This document shows, piece by piece, positions 57,417-64,000 of a stretch of 64,000 nt of DNA (its first letter is position 1; every line of letters begins with the position of its first letter). Below the pieces are notes generated by a model. It made no database searches. It saw nothing but the letters and a program-made list of their open reading frames with translations, and had not been told where the DNA came from. The position numbers and the translations under genes are program-made. Origin of the DNA: Sphingomonas soli NBRC 100801 (GTDB lineage: Bacteria; Pseudomonadota; Alphaproteobacteria; Sphingomonadales; Sphingomonadaceae); NCBI RefSeq assembly GCF_001591025.1, contig NZ_BCTZ01000014.1, positions 62,001-126,000 of the forward strand. Direction: 5' to 3'.

Positions 57417-58991
57417 TTACAGCGTCGGCTTGCCGTCGACGCGGCGCGGGATGCCCGCATCGCCGTCCTGCAGATCGGCCGGCAGTAGCGCGGCGGGCAG
57501 GTCCTGATACGCCACCGGGCGCAGGAAGCGGTCGATCGCCAGCGTACCCACAGACGTGCTGCGGCCATCCGAGGTCGATGGATAGGGACCGCCATGCACC
57601 TGCGCGTCGGTCACTTCGACGCCCGTCGGCCAGCCATTGGCGAGGATGCGCCCGGCCAGGCGCTCCAGCGTCGGCAACAGCCGCTTCGCCAGTTCGACAT
57701 CACCGTCATCGACATGCAACGTCGCGGTAAGCTGGCCTTCGAGCAGGCCCACCACCGCCAGCAGTTCGTCGAGATCGGCACAACGCACGAGCAGCGAAGC
57801 CGCACCGAACACTTCCTCGGCATGGCTCGGATCGGCGATGAAGTCCTTGCCGCTCATCGTGAAGAGCGCGGCCTGCCCACAGGTCGGTCCGGTGGCTTCC
57901 TGGCCCTGCGCCACCTGGCTGAGCGCGGGCGCGGAGGCCCAGCGCGCAACGCCGCTGGCATAGGCCCTTTGGATGCCCGGGGTAAGCATCACCTGCGACG
58001 GCGCACCTGCCATCGCATCGCTGGCAGCCGTCACGAAGCGGCTGAGCGCAGGGCTCTCGATCGCCAGCACCAGCCCGGGATTGGTGCAGAACTGCCCCGC
58101 GCCCATCGTCACGCTCGCGACAAACGCCGCGCCCAAAGCCTCCGCACGCGCTTCGAGCGCGGCGGGAAGCAGGAACACCGGATTGACGCTGCTCATCTCG
58201 GCATAGACCGGGATCGGCACGGGGCGATTGGCCGCCAACTTCATCAGCTGGGTGCCGCCGCCGCGCGAACCGGTGAAGCCCACCGCCTTGATGCGCGGAT
58301 CGGTGACGAGCGCCGCGCCCACTGAGTTTCCGGGGCCGTTGATCAGCGAGAATACGCCCTCTGGCATGCCGGTCTTTGCCGCCGCGCGGGTGATCGCGCC
58401 TGCCACCAGTTCGGCCGTGCCCGGATGCGCCGAATGCCCCTTCACGACGACGGGGCAGCCTGCGGCAAGCGCAGAAGCCGTGTCGCCGCCGCCCACCGAG
58501 AAAGCGAGCGGGAAATTGCTGGCGCCGAATACCGTCACGGGGCCGAGCGGCACCATGCGCAGGCGCAGATCGGGCTTGGGCGCGGGCGCGCGATCGGGAA
58601 TGGCATGATCGATTCGCGCGCGCAGATATTCGCCCAGCCGAAGCTCGCGCGCGAAGAGGCGCATCTGGCCCGAGGTGCGGCCCCGCTCGCCATTCAGCCG
58701 CGCGGCGGGAAGGCCGCTTTCGGCATGCGCGCGTTCGGTCAGCGTATCGCCCAGCGCATCGATCTCGTCTGCGATCGCTTCGAGGAATTCGGCGCGCTTC
58801 TCGCGCGGCAGTTGCGAATAGACCGGAAAGGCCGCTTCGGCGGCAGCAACGGCGGTGTCGACGTCATCGGTGGTCGCGACGCTGAATGCGGGCTCGATCT
58901 CCTGGCCAGTGGCCGCGGCCACTGCGCGAAAACCCGCGCCGTCCCGCTTCACGCGCCTGGAAGCAATGAACAATTCCCCTGTCAGCGCCAT
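57417..58991 (-). CDS. NADP-dependent alpha-ketoglutaric semialdehyde dehydrogenase-type aldehyde dehydrogenase
   Basis: 524 aa. The aldehyde dehydrogenase fold has the cofactor segment GPVTVFGASNFPLAFSVGGGDTASALAAGCPVVVKGH, the Glu region VYAEMSSVNPVFLLP, and the catalytic Cys in GAGQFCTNPGLVL. This sequence type (longer N-terminus, GAGQFCTNPG) matches 2,5-dioxovalerate dehydrogenases, the last step of non-phosphorylative pentose/uronate catabolism to 2-oxoglutarate. No other pathway genes are nearby. AGGAG precedes the ATG. Operator-like dyads lie between it and the GntR gene. Confidence 0.87.
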   Translation of the reverse strand: MALTGELFIASRRVKRDGAGFRAVAAATGQEIEPAFSVATTDDVDTAVAAAEAAFPVYSQLPREKRAEFLEAIADEIDALGDTLTERAHAESGLPAARLNGERGRTSGQMRLFARELRLGEYLRARIDHAIPDRAPAPKPDLRLRMVPLGPVTVFGASNFPLAFSVGGGDTASALAAGCPVVVKGHSAHPGTAELVAGAITRAAAKTGMPEGVFSLINGPGNSVGAALVTDPRIKAVGFTGSRGGGTQLMKLAANRPVPIPVYAEMSSVNPVFLLPAALEARAEALGAAFVASVTMGAGQFCTNPGLVLAIESPALSRFVTAASDAMAGAPSQVMLTPGIQRAYASGVARWASAPALSQVAQGQEATGPTCGQAALFTMSGKDFIADPSHAEEVFGAASLLVRCADLDELLAVVGLLEGQLTATLHVDDGDVELAKRLLPTLERLAGRILANGWPTGVEVTDAQVHGGPYPSTSDGRSTSVGTLAIDRFLRPVAYQDLPAALLPADLQDGDAGIPRRVDGKPTL

Positions 58992-59001
58992 TCTATCTCT
59001 C

Positions 59002-59037
59002 CTGGACTCGCTAAAGTTAGCGGTAACATCAGTCCAG
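59002..59037 (-). promoter_or_regulatory. Nested operator dyads before the dehydrogenase gene
   Basis: CTGGACT (59002-59008) and AGTCCAG (59031-59037) enclose CGCTAA-AG-TTAGCG (59009-59022) and GTTAGCGGTAAC (59016-59027). On the minus strand the last reads TGTTACCGCTAACT, which fits the LacI consensus TGNNANCGNTNNCA except at its final base. It starts 11 bp before the dehydrogenase ATG. Confidence 0.5.
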
Positions 59038-59063
59038 CGATGTAGGCATCGTTCCGCCTGGGA

Positions 59064-59852
59064 TCAACAGCAGACCGCGATGGGGCCCTTCCGTCCGCCT
59101 GCGGGATCGCGCGCTTCCATCGTGTCGGTCAGCCCGCGATCGACCAGCTTCGCCATCGCGTCATGCGCGCCCTGCGCATCGCGCGCCTCGATCGCCTCCA
59201 GCACGCGCAGATGCACGGGCAGCGCATCATGCGGCGCGGGCAGGCGATGCTGCTTGAAGGCCGTGGTGATCGCGATAGCCGCAGCAACGCCGCTGGTCAG
59301 CGATACGATGAAATCGTTGCCCGACGCTTCGAGCAGGGCGGAATGGAAGCTCTGGTCGCAGCGCCGCCCTTCTTCCGAATGGAAGCCATGCCTGGCCACG
59401 CCGTCCAGCCCGGCCTTCATCCGCGCCAGTTGATCCTCGCTCCGGCGAATCGCCGCCAGCCGCGCCGCATCGGGCTCCACGATCCGGCGCAGTTCGAACA
59501 GGCTCTCGATCAGCCCCTCATCGGGCTCGCCCACGAAGATCCAGCCCAGCACATCGGGATCGAGCAAATGCCATTCGCTACGCGGAGAGACCTGCGTGCC
59601 GATCTTGGGCCGCGAATGCACCAGCCCCTTGGCAGCCAGGATACGGATCGCCTCGCGATAGGCGGTGCGGGAAACCTTGAACTGTTCGCTCGCCGCGATC
59701 TCGCCTTCCAGTATCTCGCCCGGCGTGAGCACGCCCGAGACGATCCGGATCCCCAGTTCCCGCGCTACCGTGCCGTGCAGCCGCAAGGAGCGCGGCCGCG
59801 GAGGCCGCTTCCGGGCTTTCTTCGGAACTGGGAGGGACTGGGCTTTCGGCAT
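59064..59852 (-). CDS. GntR-family (FadR/FCD) transcriptional regulator
   Basis: 262 aa. After a basic tail (KKARKRPPRPR), the winged helix is LHGTVARELGIRIVSGVLTPGEILEGEIAASEQFKVSRTAYREAIRILAAKGLVHSRPKIGTQV. The FCD ligand domain (about 110-250) has FELRRIVEPDAARLAAIRR with metal/ligand His residues later (FHSALLEASGN, PVHLRVLEAI). It probably controls the adjacent ketoglutarate-semialdehyde dehydrogenase and sugar-acid use. ATG 59852 lies only 17 bp after the tRNA-Ser gene and has no clear ribosome-binding site. Confidence 0.86.
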   Translation of the reverse strand: MPKAQSLPVPKKARKRPPRPRSLRLHGTVARELGIRIVSGVLTPGEILEGEIAASEQFKVSRTAYREAIRILAAKGLVHSRPKIGTQVSPRSEWHLLDPDVLGWIFVGEPDEGLIESLFELRRIVEPDAARLAAIRRSEDQLARMKAGLDGVARHGFHSEEGRRCDQSFHSALLEASGNDFIVSLTSGVAAAIAITTAFKQHRLPAPHDALPVHLRVLEAIEARDAQGAHDAMAKLVDRGLTDTMEARDPAGGRKGPIAVCC

Positions 59853-59869
59853 CCAGCTTTCTGCAGGAG

Positions 59870-59962
59870 TGGCGGAGACGGAGGGATTCGAACCCTCGGT
59901 AGGAGTAATCCCCCTACGGCGGTTTAGCAAACCGCTGGTTTCAGCCACTCACCCACGTCTCC
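59870..59962 (-). tRNA. tRNA-Ser (anticodon GCT)
   Basis: Minus-strand acceptor stem GGAGACG (5') pairs with CGTCTCC (3'). Discriminator G and an encoded CCA follow. The anticodon stem-loop is GCGGT-TTGCTAA-ACCGC, giving anticodon GCT for AGC/AGT serine codons. A long variable arm (GTAGGGGGATTACTCCTAC) and the T-loop GGTTCGAATCC are present. 93 bases with CCA. Confidence 0.97.
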
Positions 59963-59983
59963 GGAAGAAGGCCAGAAGGCGGC

Positions 59984-60012
59984 CCTATAGCGGCGGCTTT
60001 CGCAGCTATCAA
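59984..60012 (-). promoter_or_regulatory. Promoter of tRNA-Ser
   Basis: Minus-strand TTGATA (60007-60012), 17-base spacer, TATAGG (59984-59989). Transcription would start about 15 bases before the mature tRNA 5' end. It may also drive gntR by read-through. Confidence 0.6.
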
Positions 60013-60121
60013 CCGATAGAAACCCCCGGGCGCGAAATCGACTCGTGTCGTCGTGTGTTCATTGCGGGGTCAGGCGCACGGGAATAGCGTTCGCTGCATT
60101 ATTTTTGGGTGGGGAATGAAG

Positions 60122-60871
60122 ATGCGCGTGCGAACTGGGATGCTGTGGGCGATGGCCGCCCTGCTCGGCATGAGCGCGGCGCCTGTCGCGGCCCAGGAAA
60201 TGACCAAGATCGATCCGAACACCGCGATCGATTCGGATCTGGCTCCCCCGCCGCCTGCGCCGGATTCGCCGCGGGTCCAGGATTATAACCAGCCCCCGCT
60301 CGATCCGGCTGCGCCGCCCGCGCAACCGCCGGCGCAGCCGCCCGCGAGCGATGCCCGCGCGCTGGCCAAGGAGCGCGTCAAATCACCCGACACCTTCGAC
60401 CAGCAGGAGCTCATCGTCGCGGCGGAAGGCGTGTTCGGGAAGGGCGCGTCCGGCCTTGCCGGGATCATCGAGGATATTCTGAAGGATCAGGGCCGCCCCA
60501 ATGCCTATATCGCCGGTGGTGAAGGCGGCGCGGCGGTCGGCGTCGGGCTGCGCTATGGCCGCGGGGACCTGTTCCACAAGATCGAGGGGCAACGGAAGGT
60601 TTACTGGACCGGCCCATCGGTCGGGTTCGATCTCGGCGGCGACGCGAGCAAGGTCTTCGTGCTCGTCTATAATCTCTACGACAGCCAGGACCTGTACAAG
60701 CGCTTCCCCGCCGGTGAGGGTCGGGCCTATTTCGTCGGAGGCTTCTCGGCGGCCTATATGCGGCGGGGGGATGTCGTGCTCATCCCGGTCCGCCTGGGTG
60801 TCGGCTGGCGCGTCGGCATCAACGCCGGCTATATGAAGTTCACCGAAAAGCGGCGCATCGTTCCGTTCTGA
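60122..60871 (+). CDS. DUF1134 (EipA-like) envelope protein
   Basis: 249 aa. Signal peptide MRVRTGMLWAMAALLGMSAAPVAAQ. A Pro/Ala-rich linker (residues about 60-85) is followed by the DUF1134 beta barrel-like domain: GVGLRYGRGDLFHKIEGQRKVYWTGPSVGFDLGGDASKVFVLVYNLYDSQDLY. The Brucella homologue EipA maintains envelope integrity. The ATG at 60122 has better spacing from GGGTGGGG than the ATG at 60116. Conserved in alphaproteobacteria. Confidence 0.87.
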   Translation: MRVRTGMLWAMAALLGMSAAPVAAQEMTKIDPNTAIDSDLAPPPPAPDSPRVQDYNQPPLDPAAPPAQPPAQPPASDARALAKERVKSPDTFDQQELIVAAEGVFGKGASGLAGIIEDILKDQGRPNAYIAGGEGGAAVGVGLRYGRGDLFHKIEGQRKVYWTGPSVGFDLGGDASKVFVLVYNLYDSQDLYKRFPAGEGRAYFVGGFSAAYMRRGDVVLIPVRLGVGWRVGINAGYMKFTEKRRIVPF

Positions 60872-60877
60872 TCGGGC

Positions 60878-61147
60878 GTGATCGTCGCTGCGGCGCTTGC
60901 GCTGCTGATCGTGAATCTGTGGACGGTCTGGCGGTTCGCCGATGACAAAAGCCGCGCGATCAGGGGCCAAAGGCGGGTACCCGAAGCCAATTTACTTGCG
61001 CTTGCGCTTATCGGTGGCACCCCCGGGGCATTCTTCGCCCGCGCGCGCTTCCGCCACAAGACGCGCAAGCAGCCTTTCTCCACCTGGCTCTGGCTGATCG
61101 CGATGATTCAGGCCGGCACCTTGATCGGCTTCGCCTGGCCCCGTTGA
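60878..61147 (+). CDS. DUF1294 small membrane protein
   Basis: 89 aa. Two or three helices: VAAALALLIVNLWTVWRF, LALALIGGTPGAFFA, WLWLIAMIQAGTLIGFAW. RRVPEANLLALALIGGTPGAF and RHKTRKQPF are the family signatures of DUF1294. Function unknown. The start is GTG 60878, 6 bp after the DUF1134 stop, so co-transcription is likely. Its stop touches the stop of the converging SRPBCC gene. Confidence 0.82.
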   Translation: MIVAAALALLIVNLWTVWRFADDKSRAIRGQRRVPEANLLALALIGGTPGAFFARARFRHKTRKQPFSTWLWLIAMIQAGTLIGFAWPR

Positions 61148-61606
61148 CTATTCGGCGAAGGCCGCCAGGTTCGCCAGCGTGGAGCGCAATCCGTCGAGAT
61201 GATCCTTGCGGCGGATACCGGGCGGCACGCCCTCGGCAGTCACCGTCACGCGCGTACCCCCGTCGACCGGGTCGAAGCGCCAGGTGAAGGTCATCGTACC
61301 CGCCATCGACGGGTCTTCCGATTCGAATGTGCCGCGCTGCACCACGCGCACATTCTGTACCAGCTCGACGAATTCGCCTGCGCTCACATCGCTGTCGTCA
61401 TCGGTCTTGCCTTCCGCCGCGCCCGGCGCGTCATAGGTCAGGCGGATCCGGTAGATACCGCCGGGCCGTGGATCGAACGCCTCGATCCGGCCGCTCATTC
61501 CCTCGGGCGGCAGCCATTGCACCAGCGCATCCGGATCGATCAGCGCGGCATAGAGCCTGTCGGCCGGTGCCGCGATCACGCGGAAGGCAGCGTCGGTGCG
61601 GCTCAT
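61148..61606 (-). CDS. SRPBCC (AHSA1-like) domain protein
   Basis: 152 aa. FRVIAAPADRLYAALIDPDALVQWLPPEGMSG and MAGTMTFTWRFDPVDGGTRVTVTAEGVP are START-like fold strands, with a C-terminal helix DGLRSTLANLAAFAE. Likely binds a small hydrophobic ligand; no ArsR partner is adjacent here. The start overlaps the upstream hypothetical gene stop by ATGA and that gene overlaps pyrC the same way, giving a coupled three-gene run. Confidence 0.87.
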   Translation of the reverse strand: MSRTDAAFRVIAAPADRLYAALIDPDALVQWLPPEGMSGRIEAFDPRPGGIYRIRLTYDAPGAAEGKTDDDSDVSAGEFVELVQNVRVVQRGTFESEDPSMAGTMTFTWRFDPVDGGTRVTVTAEGVPPGIRRKDHLDGLRSTLANLAAFAE

Positions 61607-62016
61607 TGCGGCGGGACGAGGCCGACGCGCACGAGCTCGTTATAATAGACGTCCGCCATATTCAGATATTGGTGCGGCGCCTCACCGTTGAGGAACATGC
61701 GCCCCTGCGCTCCCGGCTCGGCATCGCCAAGACCGCATGCCGGTCCTTCCGCGGTCCATATCCGAAGCACCGCACCCACGCGCGTGGTGCGCTTATAGGA
61801 TCGCGTCACCCGGATCGCGCCCAGCCGATCACGCGTTGCGCGCCGCACCACGACATAATCGATCAGGTCCTTAGCGTTCGCAAAGGTCGCGCGAAGGGCG
61901 CCGTCTATCTCCTCCTGCGTGGGCGGAGTCTCTGGCGGGGTTGCCGGGGAGCAGGCAAAAGCCGGCACGGGGATGCCCAGCGTCAGCGCCAATCCAATCG
62001 CCCAGCCCCGCGTCAT
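61603..62016 (-). CDS. Small exported protein in the pyrC operon
   Basis: 137 aa. Signal peptide MTRGWAIGLALTLGIPVPAFA, cleaved after AFA, followed by a Pro/Thr-rich start and a domain with KDLIDYVVVRRATRD and TAEGPACGLGDAEPGAQGRMFLNG. Two to three cysteines (mature start and ACGL) may form a disulfide. No family recognised. It overlaps pyrC by 4 bases upstream and the SRPBCC gene by 4 bases downstream. Confidence 0.75.
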   Translation of the reverse strand: MTRGWAIGLALTLGIPVPAFACSPATPPETPPTQEEIDGALRATFANAKDLIDYVVVRRATRDRLGAIRVTRSYKRTTRVGAVLRIWTAEGPACGLGDAEPGAQGRMFLNGEAPHQYLNMADVYYNELVRVGLVPPQ

Positions 62017-63335
62017 TCGAAGTCCACGCTCTCGAACCGGATCGGCTCGCCGATCGCCTGGGCCGCGAGCGCGCCCTCCCACATCACCCGATTCCCACGT
62101 ACGACGGTGCCCACCGGCTTGCCGGTCAGCGTCATTCCGGTGAAGGGCGACCAGCCGCAGCGCGAGGCGAGCCAGCTTTCCTCGATCGCCCACTGCTTCT
62201 TCAAGTCCACCACGGTGAAATCGGCATCGTATCCCACTGCGATCCGCCCCTTGCCGGTAATGCCGAACACGCGCTGCGGGCCGGCGCTGGTCAGGTCGAT
62301 CAGACGCTGCAGGGTGAGGCGCCCCTCGGCGACATGGTTGAGCATCAGCGGCAGAAGCGTCTGCACGCCGGGCATGCCGCTCGGCGAATCGGGATAAGGC
62401 TTGGCCTTTTCCTCCTTCGTATGCGGCGCATGATCCGATCCGATCACGTCGGGCACCCCCTGGCGCAGCCAGTCCCACAATCCGTCGCGGTGCGCGCCCG
62501 ATCGGATCGGAGGGTTCATCTGCGCATAGCTGCCGAGGCGCGGATAGGCGTTCTCGCCCGCCAGCGTCAGGTGCTGCGGCGTCACCTCGCAGGTGGCGAT
62601 GTCCTTGTTCCGCCCGATGACTTCGAGTTCGGCGGGCGTCGTGACGTGGAGGATATGGATGCGGCGCTTCGCCGCCCGCGCCAGACCCAGGATGCGCCGC
62701 GTCGCCAGCATCGCGCTCTCATCGTCGCGCCACACCGGGTGGGAGGAGGGATCGCCGGCCACGCGCTCGCCCAGCCGGTCCTGCATGCGGAACTCGTCCT
62801 CGGCATGGATCGCCACGCGGCGATGCCCGCTCGCCAGCACCCGCGCGAGATTCGCGTCGTCGGAGACCAGCAAATCCCCGGTCGACGCGCCCATGAAGAT
62901 CTTGACGCCCGCCGTGCCCGGCATCCGCTCGAGATCGGCCAGGCTTTCGGCATTATGATTGGTCGCGCCGACATAGAATGCGTGATCGCACCACATCCGG
63001 TGGCGCGCACGGGCGAGCTTGTCGTTCACCGCTTCGGCCGAATCGGTGTTGGGCTTGGTGTTCGGCATCTCGAACACTGCGGTCACGCCGCCCAGCACCG
63101 CCGATCGCGCGCCGCTCTCCAGATCTTCCTTTGCCTCGAGCCCCGGCTCGCGGAAATGCACCTGGCTGTCGATCACGCCGGGCAGCACGTCGAGCCCCGC
63201 GCAGTCGATGGTCTCGCCCGCATCGCCCACCCGGCCGATCGCCACGATCTTGCCGCCGCTTACGCCGACATCCACCTGTGCGGGGCCACCGGGCAGATGC
63301 ACGGTTCCGCCCGTCAGCTTCAGATCCACGTTCAT
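62013..63335 (-). CDS. pyrC: Dihydroorotase (class I)
   Basis: 440 aa amidohydrolase that cyclises carbamoyl aspartate in pyrimidine synthesis. Metal and substrate residues: VLPGVIDSQVHFREPG (HxR), carbamylated Lys in GTAGVKIFMGAS, His in RVAIHAEDE and HILHVTT, and Asp in IGSDHAPHTKEEKAKPY. The 440-aa length fits the long type I enzyme. ATG 63335 begins MNVDLKLTGGTV. It is first in a coupled run with two small genes and is divergent from ygfZ across 46 bp. Confidence 0.93.
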   Translation of the reverse strand: MNVDLKLTGGTVHLPGGPAQVDVGVSGGKIVAIGRVGDAGETIDCAGLDVLPGVIDSQVHFREPGLEAKEDLESGARSAVLGGVTAVFEMPNTKPNTDSAEAVNDKLARARHRMWCDHAFYVGATNHNAESLADLERMPGTAGVKIFMGASTGDLLVSDDANLARVLASGHRRVAIHAEDEFRMQDRLGERVAGDPSSHPVWRDDESAMLATRRILGLARAAKRRIHILHVTTPAELEVIGRNKDIATCEVTPQHLTLAGENAYPRLGSYAQMNPPIRSGAHRDGLWDWLRQGVPDVIGSDHAPHTKEEKAKPYPDSPSGMPGVQTLLPLMLNHVAEGRLTLQRLIDLTSAGPQRVFGITGKGRIAVGYDADFTVVDLKKQWAIEESWLASRCGWSPFTGMTLTGKPVGTVVRGNRVMWEGALAAQAIGEPIRFESVDFE

Positions 63336-63381
63336 GGGGCCGCCTCTTCCGTTGTGCGATGCAGACCCCTACCTCTTCACC

Positions 63382-64000
63382 ATGTCCGATGCCACCCCAG
63401 CCACCGCCCTCCACGATCGCGCGCTTGTCCGCCTCAGCGGGGAGGACGTCCGCGGCTTCCTGCAAGGGCTGGTGACGCAGGATATCGGCAGCGTCGCGCC
63501 CGGCGCGCCGCAATATGGCGGGCTGCTGACGCCGCAGGGCAAGGCGTTGTTCGACTTCATCATCTGGGATGACGGCGCGAATCTGCTGCTCGACTGCGAG
63601 GATCGCGAAGTCGAGTCGCTGATCCGCCGCCTAACGATCTACCGGCTGCGGAGGCCGGTGCAGATCATGCTCGAACCCTATCTGAAGGTGCACTGGTCGG
63701 CGGCGAAGCGCGAAGGCGCCGCCCGCGATCCGCGCCTGCCCGAGCTCGGCTGGCGCTGGCTGAGCGAGTCCGATACCGCCGACGCGAGCGCCGCCTGGCG
63801 TGCCCACCGCCTCGCGCTCGGCGTCACCGAAGGCGCAGCCGAGCTGGGTCAAGACAAGACTTTGTGGCTGGAGGCCAATACCGCCGAGCTGAACGGCGTG
63901 AGCTTCGCCAAAGGCTGCTATGTCGGCCAGGAAAACACCGCGCGCATGCATTATCGCGCGAAGGTCAACCGTCGGCTGGTCGTCGTGCCGCTCGGCGAGC
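63382..64000 (+). CDS. ygfZ: YgfZ/GcvT-domain folate-binding protein, 3' end outside window
   Basis: 206 residues visible before the window ends. YgfZ proteins use folate to help iron-sulfur cluster assembly and repair (mitochondrial homologue Iba57). The N-terminus MSDATPATALHDRALVRLSGEDVRGFLQGLVTQDI is typical of the GcvT-like domain, and the YgfZ signature KGCYVGQE is seen near residue 179. The frame is still open at base 64000. ATG 63382 is the first Met of the frame and faces pyrC. Confidence 0.9.
   Translation, partial: MSDATPATALHDRALVRLSGEDVRGFLQGLVTQDIGSVAPGAPQYGGLLTPQGKALFDFIIWDDGANLLLDCEDREVESLIRRLTIYRLRRPVQIMLEPYLKVHWSAAKREGAARDPRLPELGWRWLSESDTADASAAWRAHRLALGVTEGAAELGQDKTLWLEANTAELNGVSFAKGCYVGQENTARMHYRAKVNRRLVVVPLGE

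Noticed and set aside
59853..59948. N-terminal extension of the GntR protein running into the tRNA
   Set aside because: The extra codons come from the tRNA-Ser sequence itself and are not protein-coding.

Overview
The window is one continuous stretch of GC-rich, densely coding chromosome. The gene families and gene order point to an alphaproteobacterium of the Sphingomonadaceae (Sphingomonas sensu lato). Clues are a DUF1134 envelope protein, a Coq4-type ubiquinone protein, QueF, a dnaN/recF/gyrB cluster without dnaA, LacI-type sugar operators, and Sphingomonadales-style palindromic intergenic elements. No prophage, transposase, plasmid functions or CRISPR array were seen. The genus is an inference; no rRNA or marker comparison was possible. 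No gene-free stretch exceeds 300 bases. The longest, 41341-41626, holds a manganese riboswitch and its promoter.

Layout, left to right. 1-9600: a Do-family periplasmic protease (its start lies before the window), a HerA-like ATPase whose start codon sits in a perfect hairpin, an OPT transporter, then on the minus strand a glycosyltransferase/GH130 pair. 9100-14100: queF divergent from a tightly overlapping sseA-metC-mscS run and an acyltransferase. 14092-19093: a minus-strand operon of a UDP-galactopyranose-mutase-like flavoprotein and two multi-spanning GT-C-like membrane proteins. 19189-20626: a compact module of a CPBP membrane protease, a small membrane protein and an XRE repressor, with a promoter overlaid by two matching dyads. 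20639-29752: argG, a Sel1 protein, an ArsR-SRPBCC-DoxX operon, cfa, a TauE / cytochrome b / molybdopterin oxidoreductase operon and rlmN.

29926-39940: small envelope proteins, dnaN, coq4 (apparently leaderless), two tandem paralogous secreted proteins, recF, gyrB and rlpA. 39940-49900: an MpaB-like protein, a TMEM165/GDT1 manganese exporter behind a yybP-ykoY riboswitch, an L,D-transpeptidase, ppc, glpX, hom, a 2-oxoglutarate oxygenase and a lipoprotein. 50007-64000: an MFS exporter, an extremely acidic protein, a YdeI-like protein, an osmoprotectant permease/binding-protein fusion, a GH3 glucosidase-galM pair with a LacI-type operator, a ketoglutarate-semialdehyde dehydrogenase and its GntR neighbour beside tRNA-Ser, DUF1134 and DUF1294 proteins, a coupled pyrC operon, and the start of a YgfZ-type protein that runs off the right edge.

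Much of the content is housekeeping: replication clamp and gyrase, amino-acid and pyrimidine synthesis, PEP carboxylase, fructose bisphosphatase and envelope maintenance. The parts most worth follow-up are regulatory and small-scale: the start-codon hairpin at 1446-1477, the dual-operator promoter at 20579-20626, the leaderless coq4 promoter, the riboswitch at 41348-41520, the two palindromic mobile-type elements, and the sugar-regulon operators near 53840 and 59020. All functions are assigned by reading motifs and remembered family features, not by database search.
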